NCBI GenBank assembly: GCA_021768185.1
Contig: JAETNP010000021.1
Location: 1-38,663, forward strand
Reading direction: 5' to 3'
Length of the DNA stretch: 38,663 bases
DNA from: Oscillospiraceae bacterium
GTDB lineage: Bacteria; Bacillota; Clostridia; Oscillospirales; Oscillospiraceae
Position numbers and translations under genes: made by a program
Shown: piece by piece, positions 16,145-24,582 of the stretch
Layout of the letters: the number at the start of each line of letters is the position of its first letter
How positions within the stretch are numbered: the first letter of the stretch is position 1
The notes under the pieces: model-generated
The model's database searches: none
Seen by the model: only the letters and a program-made list of their open reading frames with translations
What the model was told of the DNA's origin: nothing

Positions 16145-16996
16145 ATGCATATCCGTGAAACAGCCGGCGAACGCGGGTTCCGAATTGTTTCCTGCGTGGT
16201 CATGACGCTATTTGCCCTGGCCATTCTGATACCCCTGCTTTACATTCTGCAGTTAACGCTGTCCGCCAGCCCGGACACCTCGTTCCGGATCTGGCCGGAA
16301 CAGTTCACCCTGAATAACTACAAATACGTTTTTGAGAACAAGCTGATTCAGCGGCCCTTCCTCAACTCTGTATTTGTCACTGCATGTTATTTGGTGGTCT
16401 CCATGGTCTTGTCCGTATGTATGGCTTATCCCATCTCTCGCGGCGAGCTGAAAGGCCGCAAGTTCTTCAACTTCATCGTAGTCTTTCCTATGCTCTTCAG
16501 CCTGGGCTTTCTGCCCAAGTATTTCCTGGTCCGGGATTTGAATCTGCTGGATACCTATGCTTCTCTGATTCTCCCTGGGGCCATGAGCACCTTCAACATT
16601 ATCGTGCTGCGAAACTTCTTTGAGAGCATTCCCTCATCCCTTGTGGAAAGCGCCCGGATTGACGGCGCCTCGGAGCTGCAGATCATGGTGAAGATCGTGC
16701 TGCCGCTGGCTACTCCCGCCCTGGCTACCGTGGGACTGTTCTACATGGTCCAGGCCTGGAACAGCTATCAGGACGTGCTGCTTTATATCAACGATACCGG
16801 AAAACAAACCCTGCAGCTGGTGCTGCGGACTCTGGTCATGGAAAACTCTATTGATTCGTCTTCCATGGATCTGGCCCTCATGAAAAACATCCAGTACACC
16901 ACCATCGTTGTAGCCCTGATTCCCGTTATGATTGTATACCCCTTCCTGCAAAAATATTTTGTCAAAGGTGTTATGATCGGCTCCGTCAAGGGGTAA
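16145..16996 (+). CDS. ABC sugar transporter permease, YtcP/AraQ type
   Basis: A 283-residue permease with about six transmembrane helices and an EAA loop VESARIDGASELQIMVKI (near residues 165-182). It is the second channel subunit, encoded 26 bases after the first, with GGAG about 12 bases before the ATG. The C-terminus KYFVKGVMIGSVKG is typical of this permease family. It acts with the preceding permease and the lipoprotein encoded at 17068-18597. Confidence 0.94.
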   Translation: MHIRETAGERGFRIVSCVVMTLFALAILIPLLYILQLTLSASPDTSFRIWPEQFTLNNYKYVFENKLIQRPFLNSVFVTACYLVVSMVLSVCMAYPISRGELKGRKFFNFIVVFPMLFSLGFLPKYFLVRDLNLLDTYASLILPGAMSTFNIIVLRNFFESIPSSLVESARIDGASELQIMVKIVLPLATPALATVGLFYMVQAWNSYQDVLLYINDTGKQTLQLVLRTLVMENSIDSSSMDLALMKNIQYTTIVVALIPVMIVYPFLQKYFVKGVMIGSVKG

Positions 16997-17067
16997 TATC
17001 CCGGTTCATACTGCGTATCCCGGCAGTTTATGAATAAAAATCAACAAATATCTTTAGGAGGAAAAAC

Positions 17068-18597
17068 ATGAAAAAGGCAACAAAACTCCAGGCTCTGCTG
17101 GCCGTACTGCTTGTGCTGAGCAGCCTTCTGACCGCCTGCGGCAGCAAACCCGCAGATTCCGATGAACCCGCTGGTCCTGCTGTCACGGATAACACCGGAT
17201 CCGACCCGGTTGACGACGGCAGCGCCGATCCCGCCCCTGCTCTGGAGGAGATTACCTATATGAGCAAGGATCTGTATAGCGATGCCGACTTTGCCAGCCT
17301 GTGGGTAGATATGTTTGAGGCCGACACGGGCGTCAAGATGGAAGCTACCGCCATCCCCAGCAACGGCTGGGAGGATAAGGTGACCGCCTCCTTCATGTCC
17401 GGCCAGCTGCCCGATGTAGCCCGCCTGCCGAGCAACCTGTACCCCTTTGTCAAGCAGGAGCTGCTGCTGCCCCTGGACGAGTATATTGAGAACAACCCCG
17501 CCATCAAGCAGATCCTGGAGGACAACCCCGGTTCTGTGGAGCCCTTCAAATTCTTCGGTGAGACCTATGGCATCTCTATCTCCAACGCCAAGTATATGAC
17601 CATCTGGATCCGTCAGGACTGGTTGGACAAGCTGAATATGGACATGCCCGCCAATAAGGATGAGTTCATCGAAATGCTCCGCGCTTTCCGGGACAACGAC
17701 CTGGACGGCAACGGCAAGAACGACACCATTCCGCTGACCATGCCCGCCACCCTGCAGCCTATGGATATGTTTGCCGCTTTCTTCGGCACCCGCAACGAGG
17801 TATATATGAAGGACGGCAAGGCCGTTGTGCCCTTCCGCACCGAGGAGTACAAGGAGTTCATGGAGTTCATGAAGGCTCTGTACGATGAAGGCCTCATTGA
17901 TAAAGAGATTCCCACCAATACTTCCTACGGCACCATTCGCGAGAAATTCAACACCGGCGTCGCCGGCGCCGCCGTCATGTGGGACGACACGTCCAGTTCC
18001 TTTATCAGCGGATTGGCCAAGAGCGGCATCGACGGTGAGATCGCCTTCCTGCCCGCCTTCAAGAACGAAGACAGCAGCGGCGCTCTGGGCATGTCCTACT
18101 TCGCCGCCGACTCCCCCATCAGCCTGACCACCAACTGCGAGAATCCCCAGGCTGTATTCGACACCTTCTTTGGTTGGTACCTGAATTCCGACAACGGCAT
18201 CATTTCCACCTCCGTCGGCGCCCAGGGCTACAACTTTGAAGTCGTTGACGGCAAGGTCGTCGCAGACCCTGAGAAGGGAATCGGCTTCCACGGCCAAAGC
18301 TTCCCTCCTGTCGATCAGGACTATGAGTATCCCTTCGAGTTTGACGAGACCTACCAGTTTAAGTATGACTGCATCGCCGAGCTGGCGTCCAACGGCTCCA
18401 ACCTGGGCAGCCTGGTGAACACCGAGTTTGTCCCCAGCGACAACACCGCCTTCGCCAACATCTCCGGCGACCTGACCGCCAAGATGCAGGAGCTGTTCCA
18501 CAGCTACCTGGTGGGCAGCATGGACTATGACCAGTACCTGGCCGCTTTTGAAACCTATGCTGCCGAGGTCGGTCTGGACGAAGCTGTCGCCGGCTGA
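17068..18597 (+). CDS. Extracellular solute-binding lipoprotein of the ABC importer
   Basis: A 509-residue SBP_bac_1-type substrate-binding protein. The signal peptide ends in the lipobox LLTAC, with Cys24 as the lipidated residue, followed by a low-complexity acidic linker rich in D, P and G. The mature size matches the long LplA/YtcQ class that binds oligosaccharides. A perfect AGGAGG lies about seven bases before the ATG. It encodes the only exported protein of the rightward operon. A strong hairpin directly downstream (18633-18666) probably raises its level over the following genes. Its ligand is inferred to be a uronate-containing oligosaccharide from the neighbouring enzymes. Confidence 0.93.
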   Translation: MKKATKLQALLAVLLVLSSLLTACGSKPADSDEPAGPAVTDNTGSDPVDDGSADPAPALEEITYMSKDLYSDADFASLWVDMFEADTGVKMEATAIPSNGWEDKVTASFMSGQLPDVARLPSNLYPFVKQELLLPLDEYIENNPAIKQILEDNPGSVEPFKFFGETYGISISNAKYMTIWIRQDWLDKLNMDMPANKDEFIEMLRAFRDNDLDGNGKNDTIPLTMPATLQPMDMFAAFFGTRNEVYMKDGKAVVPFRTEEYKEFMEFMKALYDEGLIDKEIPTNTSYGTIREKFNTGVAGAAVMWDDTSSSFISGLAKSGIDGEIAFLPAFKNEDSSGALGMSYFAADSPISLTTNCENPQAVFDTFFGWYLNSDNGIISTSVGAQGYNFEVVDGKVVADPEKGIGFHGQSFPPVDQDYEYPFEFDETYQFKYDCIAELASNGSNLGSLVNTEFVPSDNTAFANISGDLTAKMQELFHSYLVGSMDYDQYLAAFETYAAEVGLDEAVAG

Positions 18598-18632
18598 CCC
18601 AATTCAAAAAGAGCATAAGGTTCAGAAATAAG

Positions 18633-18666
18633 GAAAGGGGAGGATGGCAGCACATCTTCCCCTTTC
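18633..18666 (+). terminator. Intra-operon hairpin after the solute-binding protein gene
   Basis: GAAAGGGGAGGATG (18633-18646), loop GCAGCA and CATCTTCCCCTTTC (18653-18666) form a 14-bp stem with one G-U pair, followed by TAATCTTTT. It likely acts as a partial terminator or 3' stabiliser, lowering expression of the downstream lyase and MATE genes. Confidence 0.7.
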
Positions 18667-18689
18667 TAATCTTTTGGAGGCAAATGACC

Positions 18690-20594
18690 ATGTTGAAGGA
18701 ATTGGTGTATGAGCAGACCGGGCTGGGCACCCGGACAAAGGACTTTTCCGTCCAGAGCCGGCGGGATTTTCACCCCTATCCCCAATACGCCGACCGGGAC
18801 TTTTGGGCGGAGGCTGATGCCGAACTTCGCCGGCTGACGCTGGAGGCCGTCCGGAAATACGAAAACTTCGCCTATCCTATGCTCCCCGCCTGTGAATACC
18901 GGGAATACTACCGCACCGGCGACCGGGCGGGGTTTGAGGCGCTGTACGATGCCCGCCGCCAGGCCCTGGGCACCCTGGTGCTGGCCGAATGCCTGGAGGG
19001 CGAGGGACGGCACATTCGGGACATCATCAACGGCATCTGGTGCATCTGCGAGGAGAGCACCTGGGTCCTTCCCGCCCACAACTTTATTTACGAGCCGGAG
19101 GCCGTCAACGGAGAGCGCACCCTGCCAGATCCGGACCTGCCCACCCTGGATATTTTTGCCAGCGAAACGGCCATGCTGCTCTCTGCCGCCTACTATCTCC
19201 TCAAGGATCGCCTGGACGAGGAGGAGCCCCTGGTCTGCCGGAGGCTGTATCGGGAGCTGAAGCGCCGGATCATCGACCCCTTCCTGACCCGATACGATTA
19301 CTGGTGGATGGGCTACAGCGAGCGCAGGGACATCAACAACTGGGCCCCCTGGTGCATTATGAACTGCATCACGGCGGTGCTGTTCTGCGAGGAGGAGGAC
19401 GGCCTCAGAAAGCGGGCCATGGTCCGCTCCATGGATATGCTGGAAACCTACCTTGCCGGAGTCTCTGAGGACGGCGGATGTGACGAGGGGGCGACCTACT
19501 GGGGCCGTTCCTGCGGGATGCTGCTGGAGGGGTTCTCCATGCTCTATGAGGCCACCAATGGCGCCATTGACATTTACAGCCAGCCCAAAATGCGCAATTT
19601 TGCCAACTACATCCGCAAGCTCTTCATCGCCAAGAACTATGTGGTGAACTTCGCCGACGGCGCCGCCCGGTGCAATCCCGCCGCGGAGCTCCTCTATACC
19701 GCCGGCATCCGGATGAAGGACGATGCGCTGGCGGATTTCGGCGCCTACTGTTTTGTCTGGCAGACGGGCCAGGGCTTCTTCGCCCCCCACAGCCTGAACC
19801 GGGCCATGATGACCCTGTGCCGGGCTGCGGAGATGCGCCGCCGCCAGACGGCCGCGCCCAGCTTTGAGCGCAGCTGCATTCTGCCGGACCTGGGGATCTT
19901 GGTCTCCCGGGAGCAGGGGGATCTGGAAAAGGGCCTCTTCCTGTGTGCCAAGGCCGGGAGCAACGGAGACAGCCACAACCACAATGACGTAGGCAACTTC
20001 GTGGTCTACTGGAACGGGGACCCGGTGGTGGTGGATGTGGGCGTGGAGGTTTACCGGCGGAACTTTTTCTCCTCCGACCGCTACAAGATCTGGACCATGC
20101 AGTCCCAGTACCACAATCTGCCCACTATCAACGGCGTCATGCAGCACGAGGGCGGCAGCTTTGCGGCCCGGGACGTATCCTTCTCCACAGGGGAGACCGA
20201 CGTCCTGCGCATGGATATTGCCGGCGCCTACCCCGCCGAGGCCGCTGTGGAGCGCTATGTGCGCTGGGCGGAGCTGGACCGGAAGAAGAAACAGGTCCGG
20301 ATCACCGACACATGGAAGCTGGAGAAAAACGCGAGCCTGGAAATGCACTTCATGACCCCCGTCCGCCCGCAGATCACGGGGGACGGCCTCCTCATTCCCG
20401 CCGGCGGAGGGAGTGTGCTTCTTGCCTACGATACCACCCGCTGGACGGCTGAAGTGGAGAGCCGGCATCTGACCGATGCCAAGCTCACCGCCAGCTGGGG
20501 GGATGAAATGAATCGTGTGATCCTGAAGTACCTGGGGCTTGAGCGGGAAGGCACAGCGATGTTTACCATTTGCGAGGCAGATCAAAGAGGCTGA
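18690..20594 (+). CDS. Heparinase II/III-like polysaccharide lyase (second)
   Basis: A 634-residue cytoplasmic protein with an alpha/alpha-toroid N-terminal part (about 1-385) and a beta-sandwich C-terminal part (about 390-630). Candidate active-site residues are Asn216-Asn217-Trp218, the DEGATYWGR segment at 265-273 with Glu266 and Tyr270, and His429/His431 in SHNHNDVGNF, the metal/histidine loop of heparinase II-like enzymes. The ATG at 18690 is chosen because GGAGG lies nine bases before it; the in-frame ATG at 18684 would leave only three bases. It differs widely in sequence from the lyase at 8631-10646, so the two probably cut different linkages. No signal peptide. It is co-transcribed with the importer genes. 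Confidence 0.85.
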   Translation: MLKELVYEQTGLGTRTKDFSVQSRRDFHPYPQYADRDFWAEADAELRRLTLEAVRKYENFAYPMLPACEYREYYRTGDRAGFEALYDARRQALGTLVLAECLEGEGRHIRDIINGIWCICEESTWVLPAHNFIYEPEAVNGERTLPDPDLPTLDIFASETAMLLSAAYYLLKDRLDEEEPLVCRRLYRELKRRIIDPFLTRYDYWWMGYSERRDINNWAPWCIMNCITAVLFCEEEDGLRKRAMVRSMDMLETYLAGVSEDGGCDEGATYWGRSCGMLLEGFSMLYEATNGAIDIYSQPKMRNFANYIRKLFIAKNYVVNFADGAARCNPAAELLYTAGIRMKDDALADFGAYCFVWQTGQGFFAPHSLNRAMMTLCRAAEMRRRQTAAPSFERSCILPDLGILVSREQGDLEKGLFLCAKAGSNGDSHNHNDVGNFVVYWNGDPVVVDVGVEVYRRNFFSSDRYKIWTMQSQYHNLPTINGVMQHEGGSFAARDVSFSTGETDVLRMDIAGAYPAEAAVERYVRWAELDRKKKQVRITDTWKLEKNASLEMHFMTPVRPQITGDGLLIPAGGGSVLLAYDTTRWTAEVESRHLTDAKLTASWGDEMNRVILKYLGLEREGTAMFTICEADQRG

Positions 20595-20601
20595 ATCCGA
20601 C

Positions 20602-21951
20602 ATGAATACACGAAATGCGCGCCAGCGCGTGGCTATGCGGCCGGTTTTGGCCGTGGCCATTCCCGTCCTGGTGGAGAGCTGCCTGCGAATCCTCCTGGGG
20701 AATGTGGATCAATGGATGCTCAGCGACTTCTCCGACACCGCCGTGGCGGCGGTAGGCAACGCGAATCAGGTCATGAACATGGGCATCATGGTCCTGGAAA
20801 TGGTGTGCAGCGCCACCACCATCATCCTCTCCCAGTACATCGGCGCCAACCGGGAAAAAGACGTATCAAAGCTCTACACCCTCTCCCTGGGGATGATCCT
20901 GATTTTGAGCGTCCTGTTGTCCCTCGTTCTGGTGGGCCTGCGCCGCCAGATCTTCATCTGGATGAATATCCCCCAGGAGCTCACCAATGACGCCAGCCTG
21001 TATCTTGCCATTGTGGGCGGCACACTGGTCTTCCAGGGCGTCTTTATGGGGGCCAGCGCCATCCTGCGCAGCCATATCCTCATGCGTGAGATCATGATCG
21101 GATCTATCGGCATGAATGTGGTCAACGTGATTTTGAACTTCGTGCTCATCAACGGCTACGGCCCCTTCCCCCGGCTTGGGGTCTGGGGCGCGGCGGTGTC
21201 CACCGCCGTCAGCCGGGCCGTAGGCGCGGTGTTCCTGATGGCGTTCATGCTGAGGCGGCTGGACATCCATCTGGAGCTGTCCGCCCTGATAAAGCCGGAT
21301 CTGCGCCTGGTCGGAAGGATATTCCGCGTCGGCCTGCCCGCCGCCGGGGACTCCATTTCCTATACCTGTATGCAGATGGTGCTGCTGTCCCTCATCAATA
21401 CCTTCGGGACTGTGGCGGTCACGGCGAGGGTATACGTGGGCTCTGTCCTGCCCTTCGTCTACATCTTTGCCTCGTCCCTGGCCACTGCCACCCAGGTCAA
21501 GGTGGGCCATCTTGTGGGCGGCAGGCAGCCGGATATGGCCATGCGTCTGGTGCAGAAGAGCACAAAGATTTCCATGTGCGTTTCATTCGGCCTGAGTTTG
21601 CTGCTGCTGGCCGGCTGCAGGGAGGTCTTCGGCCTTTTTACCCGGGACGAGCTGGTGCTGGACATGATCCGCAGCATTCTGATGGTGGACGTCTTCCTGG
21701 AACTGGGGCGGGCAGTAAATCTGACGATGATCCGGGCGCTGCTCAGCGCGGGAGACACGTCCTATCCCATGTACTGCGCCTTTTCCTCCATGTGGGGTGT
21801 GGGCGTGTTTCTGTCATTCGTTTTAGGAAAATGGCTGGGCCTGGGGGTTGTGGGCATCTGGATCGGCATGGCCGCCGACGAATGGTGCCGGGGCATTGCC
21901 TTCCTGATCCGCTGGAAAAGCGGCAAATGGATCGAAAAGCGCCTTCTGTAA
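20602..21951 (+). CDS. MATE family efflux transporter
   Basis: A 449-residue integral membrane protein with about twelve transmembrane helices in two similar halves, as expected of Na+- or H+-coupled multidrug and toxic-compound extrusion transporters. The pattern PVLVESCLRILLGNVDQWML at the N-terminus is typical of the family. The start at 20602 is preferred over an upstream in-frame ATG that would overlap the lyase gene by 56 bases; a GAGG lies 11 bases before it. It begins only seven bases after the lyase stop, so it is part of the same operon. MATE genes are not a usual part of uronate loci. It may export a pathway intermediate or a plant-derived aglycone, but no substrate can be assigned. 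Confidence 0.9.
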   Translation: MNTRNARQRVAMRPVLAVAIPVLVESCLRILLGNVDQWMLSDFSDTAVAAVGNANQVMNMGIMVLEMVCSATTIILSQYIGANREKDVSKLYTLSLGMILILSVLLSLVLVGLRRQIFIWMNIPQELTNDASLYLAIVGGTLVFQGVFMGASAILRSHILMREIMIGSIGMNVVNVILNFVLINGYGPFPRLGVWGAAVSTAVSRAVGAVFLMAFMLRRLDIHLELSALIKPDLRLVGRIFRVGLPAAGDSISYTCMQMVLLSLINTFGTVAVTARVYVGSVLPFVYIFASSLATATQVKVGHLVGGRQPDMAMRLVQKSTKISMCVSFGLSLLLLAGCREVFGLFTRDELVLDMIRSILMVDVFLELGRAVNLTMIRALLSAGDTSYPMYCAFSSMWGVGVFLSFVLGKWLGLGVVGIWIGMAADEWCRGIAFLIRWKSGKWIEKRLL

Positions 21952-21991
21952 TCTCATTTTTCCCCTCCGGAATATTGGTTTATAAATGATA

Positions 21992-22029
21992 AGCGGGAGA
22001 AGCCACGAAAAACGGTGACTTCTCCCGCT
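21992..22029. terminator. Hairpin between convergent operons
   Basis: AGCGGGAGAAG (21992-22002) and CTTCTCCCGCT (22019-22029) form a perfect 11-bp stem extended by CAC/GTG. It lies between the MATE gene and the convergent GH105 gene. T-tracts are poor on both sides, so efficiency is uncertain. Confidence 0.65.
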
Positions 22030-22090
22030 CGTATAATCAATGCGCTTGAAAATCAATAAAAAGGAATCGAGGGAAGCAGTCCTGCCGCTT

Positions 22091-23173
22091 TTACAGGGCG
22101 TTCAGAACCGCCAGCAGAGCCAGGGCCTGGCCATAGTGCATCTTGCGCAGGGGAACATTCTTGTAATCCTCCAGCGCATAGCCGATGTTTGTGCCGTAGG
22201 AGACATTCTTCAGCTCTCCGTCCGCCGTCAGGTTGGCCAGCACCCCCTCCAGCGCCCTCCGGGCGCAAGGCCGAACGGACTCCGGCAGGAGGCCGGCTTC
22301 CAGCCCTTTCAGCATTCCGGCGCAAAATCCGGCGGAGCAGGAGGCTTCCAGGTAGGAGGTCTCATCGTCCAGCAGGGTGTGCCATAGGCCGCTCTCGTCC
22401 TGGAGCCGGACCAGGGCCGCGGCCTGCGTCCGGAGCGTCTCCCGGGCCATGCGCCGGATGGCGGGGCCGGGGTCGGCGATCTCCAAAAATTCCGGAACAA
22501 AGATGGTGATCCAGCAGTTGCCCCGGCCCCACAGGGCCTTCGCAAAGTTGTGCCGTCCCTCGAAGGTCCAGCCGTGGTACCACAGGCCGGTGGACCGGTC
22601 CGTCAGATACTTGACATGGAGCAGGAACTGGTATTCCGCTTCCCGGACGCATTCCTCTCTTCCCAGAAGGACGCCCGCCTTTGCGAGGAACAGCACCGTC
22701 ATAAACAGGGTGTCGTCCCAGAGATGCCCCCTGTTTTCCAACTCCGCGTGGCCGTGCTGGATGCCTCTTTCCTCGGTTCGGGGCATCTCCTCCATAATCC
22801 ACCGGGTCCACTCCTCCAGAATCGGAAGAAAGGCCGGGTCCTTCCGGTCCTCGCAGAGGCAGGCCATCGTGAGCAGAGGACAGACGGTGTTCACATTTTT
22901 CTCCGGCAGCCCGACGGCGATGCGCCGGCTGAACCAATCCCGAATCTTTTCAGGGATATCCCGGTCCCCCAGCCGCTGGGCCATCCGGTACAGGGCATAA
23001 ATCCCGACGCCGTGGGTCCAGTCCCAACCGATGAGGCGGGCTGCCTCATCCCGGGTCTTGCCCGCCGCCAGAAGGCTCTTTTCATAGGTAAGATCGTAGT
23101 AGTCCAGGAAGGACAGAATGTTATTTGCCAGCAGGTCCGCCGCCTGCCGGATGGAAGGGATGGCTTTATCCAT
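22091..23173 (-). CDS. GH105 unsaturated uronyl hydrolase (YteR/YesR-like)
   Basis: A 360-residue cytoplasmic alpha6/alpha6-barrel hydrolase. Family blocks are WDWTHGVGIYALYR, HLWDDTLFMTV with the likely catalytic Asp154, ALWGRGNCWITI, SYLEASCSAGFCAGMLKG and the C-terminal YGTNIGYALEDYKNVP. GH105 enzymes hydrate and release 4,5-unsaturated galacturonyl or glucuronyl groups, for example from rhamnogalacturonan disaccharides. It is the last gene of the operon with GH38 and the beta-propeller protein, 12 bases after the latter. Having both GH88 and GH105 suggests two different unsaturated products, one per lyase. GGAG lies about eight bases before the ATG. Confidence 0.92.
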   Translation of the reverse strand: MDKAIPSIRQAADLLANNILSFLDYYDLTYEKSLLAAGKTRDEAARLIGWDWTHGVGIYALYRMAQRLGDRDIPEKIRDWFSRRIAVGLPEKNVNTVCPLLTMACLCEDRKDPAFLPILEEWTRWIMEEMPRTEERGIQHGHAELENRGHLWDDTLFMTVLFLAKAGVLLGREECVREAEYQFLLHVKYLTDRSTGLWYHGWTFEGRHNFAKALWGRGNCWITIFVPEFLEIADPGPAIRRMARETLRTQAAALVRLQDESGLWHTLLDDETSYLEASCSAGFCAGMLKGLEAGLLPESVRPCARRALEGVLANLTADGELKNVSYGTNIGYALEDYKNVPLRKMHYGQALALLAVLNAL

Positions 23174-23185
23174 AGAGGGCTCCTT

Positions 23186-24568
23186 TTACATGCCGCAGGA
23201 AACGTGGCTGTTGATATGGTTATAGCCGGTTCCCATGAAGTGCTGCATCAAAGCGTGATAGGGCCCCTCGTAGCGCTGGGAGAAAGCAGGGACCTCCCGG
23301 GCTTCGGCATCGCCCCATATGCGCACGACGCCCTCATGGGGATAGAAAAGCATCATCTGCTCGCCGGGGTGGTGCAGGAGCTTGCCGCTTCGCACCTGTT
23401 CGCCGCCGATGCAGGCGATGTAGCGGCCCTCCGCGTCCCGCACCCAGCCGGCGCTCTCACCGCTGATGGCATAGAATTCGTGGCGGTTGTCGCCGTTGAA
23501 GTCTACAGGCATATATTCGGATCCCTTGAAGGGCAGGGGCTGCTCCAGAGGCTCCCCGGTGACGGCGTCAAAATAGAAGTCCGTGGGCTCCGTGTCGCAG
23601 ATGCTGTTGTTGATGACCTGGCGGTTGATGCGCATGGCCATGGCCACCTTCCGGCAGTCCTCGCCGATGTTGGCCAGCCATCCGTTGTGCATATGGCCCC
23701 GGCTCTCCACCGCCGTCCATACCCGGCCGCCCTTTTCGTCATAGGTGATGACCCGGGGCTCCCCCTCCTGCTCGTAGTCCTCCCGGCAGGTGTATATGTA
23801 TTTTTTCCCGGTTTTGGAATCGATGAAGGGCAGGACAATGTCCGAATGGCCCAGGTAGCGGCCCTTGTCGGCGCAGAACAATTCCCTGCCGTCTTCCAGA
23901 CTGATGAGCCGCTCCCCCCAGAAGAGCTCGTCCACGCCGTCATCGTTAAAATCCAGCACCGGGCAGAGGTGGCTGGCTCTGGCGCCGCCGTCGTCACCGA
24001 TGACGATGTCCCACCGCTTCCTGAGCTGGGCGTCGTAGCTTTGCAGGTACATATTGGCATAGGTGCCCTGGGCGGTAACCAGAACCGGCTCCCCGCGGAC
24101 ATATCCCGCGGTGATGTAGAACCGGTAGGAGTGGGACATGGTGTCGTTGATCGTGTTGTCCGGCCAGGGCCAGCGGCCGGTGGTTTTGCCGCTGCGGGCG
24201 TCGATCCGTTCCAGGACCCGGGAATTCAGGCTGAAGGGCAGATGGGGGTTAAGATTATTGAGGAACCAGATTTCATCGGTGCCGTCGCCGTCCAGGTCGA
24301 AGGAGATGAAGGGAGTGAACCAGACGCCGGGAATAACGCCGGTACCCAGATCGCGCTGCCACAGCAGAATGCCGTTTTCACTGAACAGGGCCATTTTCAG
24401 CGTGTCCTTGGGGAAGTCGAACAGCTCCGGCCAGGGGTCGATATTGGGCTGGGAGGAATAGATGAAGAGGACGGCGTTTTCGGGGCGGCCGGCAAGCCGC
24501 ACGGGGACGGAACGGACCTGTCCCAGGGGTGAACCCAGATGGTACTCTTTCAGAGCGGTCAGCATCAT
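23186..24568 (-). CDS. Predicted beta-propeller protein with FG-GAP-like calcium loops
   Basis: A 460-residue cytoplasmic protein. It contains repeated Dx[DN]xD-type loops: FDLDGDGTDEIWF near 95, LDFNDDGVDELFWG near 205 and VDFNGDNRHEFYAI near 365. These are the calcium sites of FG-GAP or PL11-like propeller blades. The overall repeat pattern (about seven or eight blades) and the neighbours suggest a polysaccharide-lyase-like or glycan-binding role. Rhamnogalacturonan lyases of PL11 and the propeller lyases PL22, PL24 and PL25 share this fold, but I see no diagnostic catalytic motif, so activity is not claimed. It lies 14 bases after the GH38 gene, with AGGAG before the ATG. Confidence 0.7.
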   Translation of the reverse strand: MMLTALKEYHLGSPLGQVRSVPVRLAGRPENAVLFIYSSQPNIDPWPELFDFPKDTLKMALFSENGILLWQRDLGTGVIPGVWFTPFISFDLDGDGTDEIWFLNNLNPHLPFSLNSRVLERIDARSGKTTGRWPWPDNTINDTMSHSYRFYITAGYVRGEPVLVTAQGTYANMYLQSYDAQLRKRWDIVIGDDGGARASHLCPVLDFNDDGVDELFWGERLISLEDGRELFCADKGRYLGHSDIVLPFIDSKTGKKYIYTCREDYEQEGEPRVITYDEKGGRVWTAVESRGHMHNGWLANIGEDCRKVAMAMRINRQVINNSICDTEPTDFYFDAVTGEPLEQPLPFKGSEYMPVDFNGDNRHEFYAISGESAGWVRDAEGRYIACIGGEQVRSGKLLHHPGEQMMLFYPHEGVVRIWGDAEAREVPAFSQRYEGPYHALMQHFMGTGYNHINSHVSCGM

Positions 24569-24582
24569 AATCCTTTTCTCCT

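Noticed and set aside
17041..18501. Long minus-strand frame opposite the solute-binding protein gene
   Set aside because: The plus-strand gene has a lipobox, a strong ribosome binding site and family length. The antisense frame has none of these.
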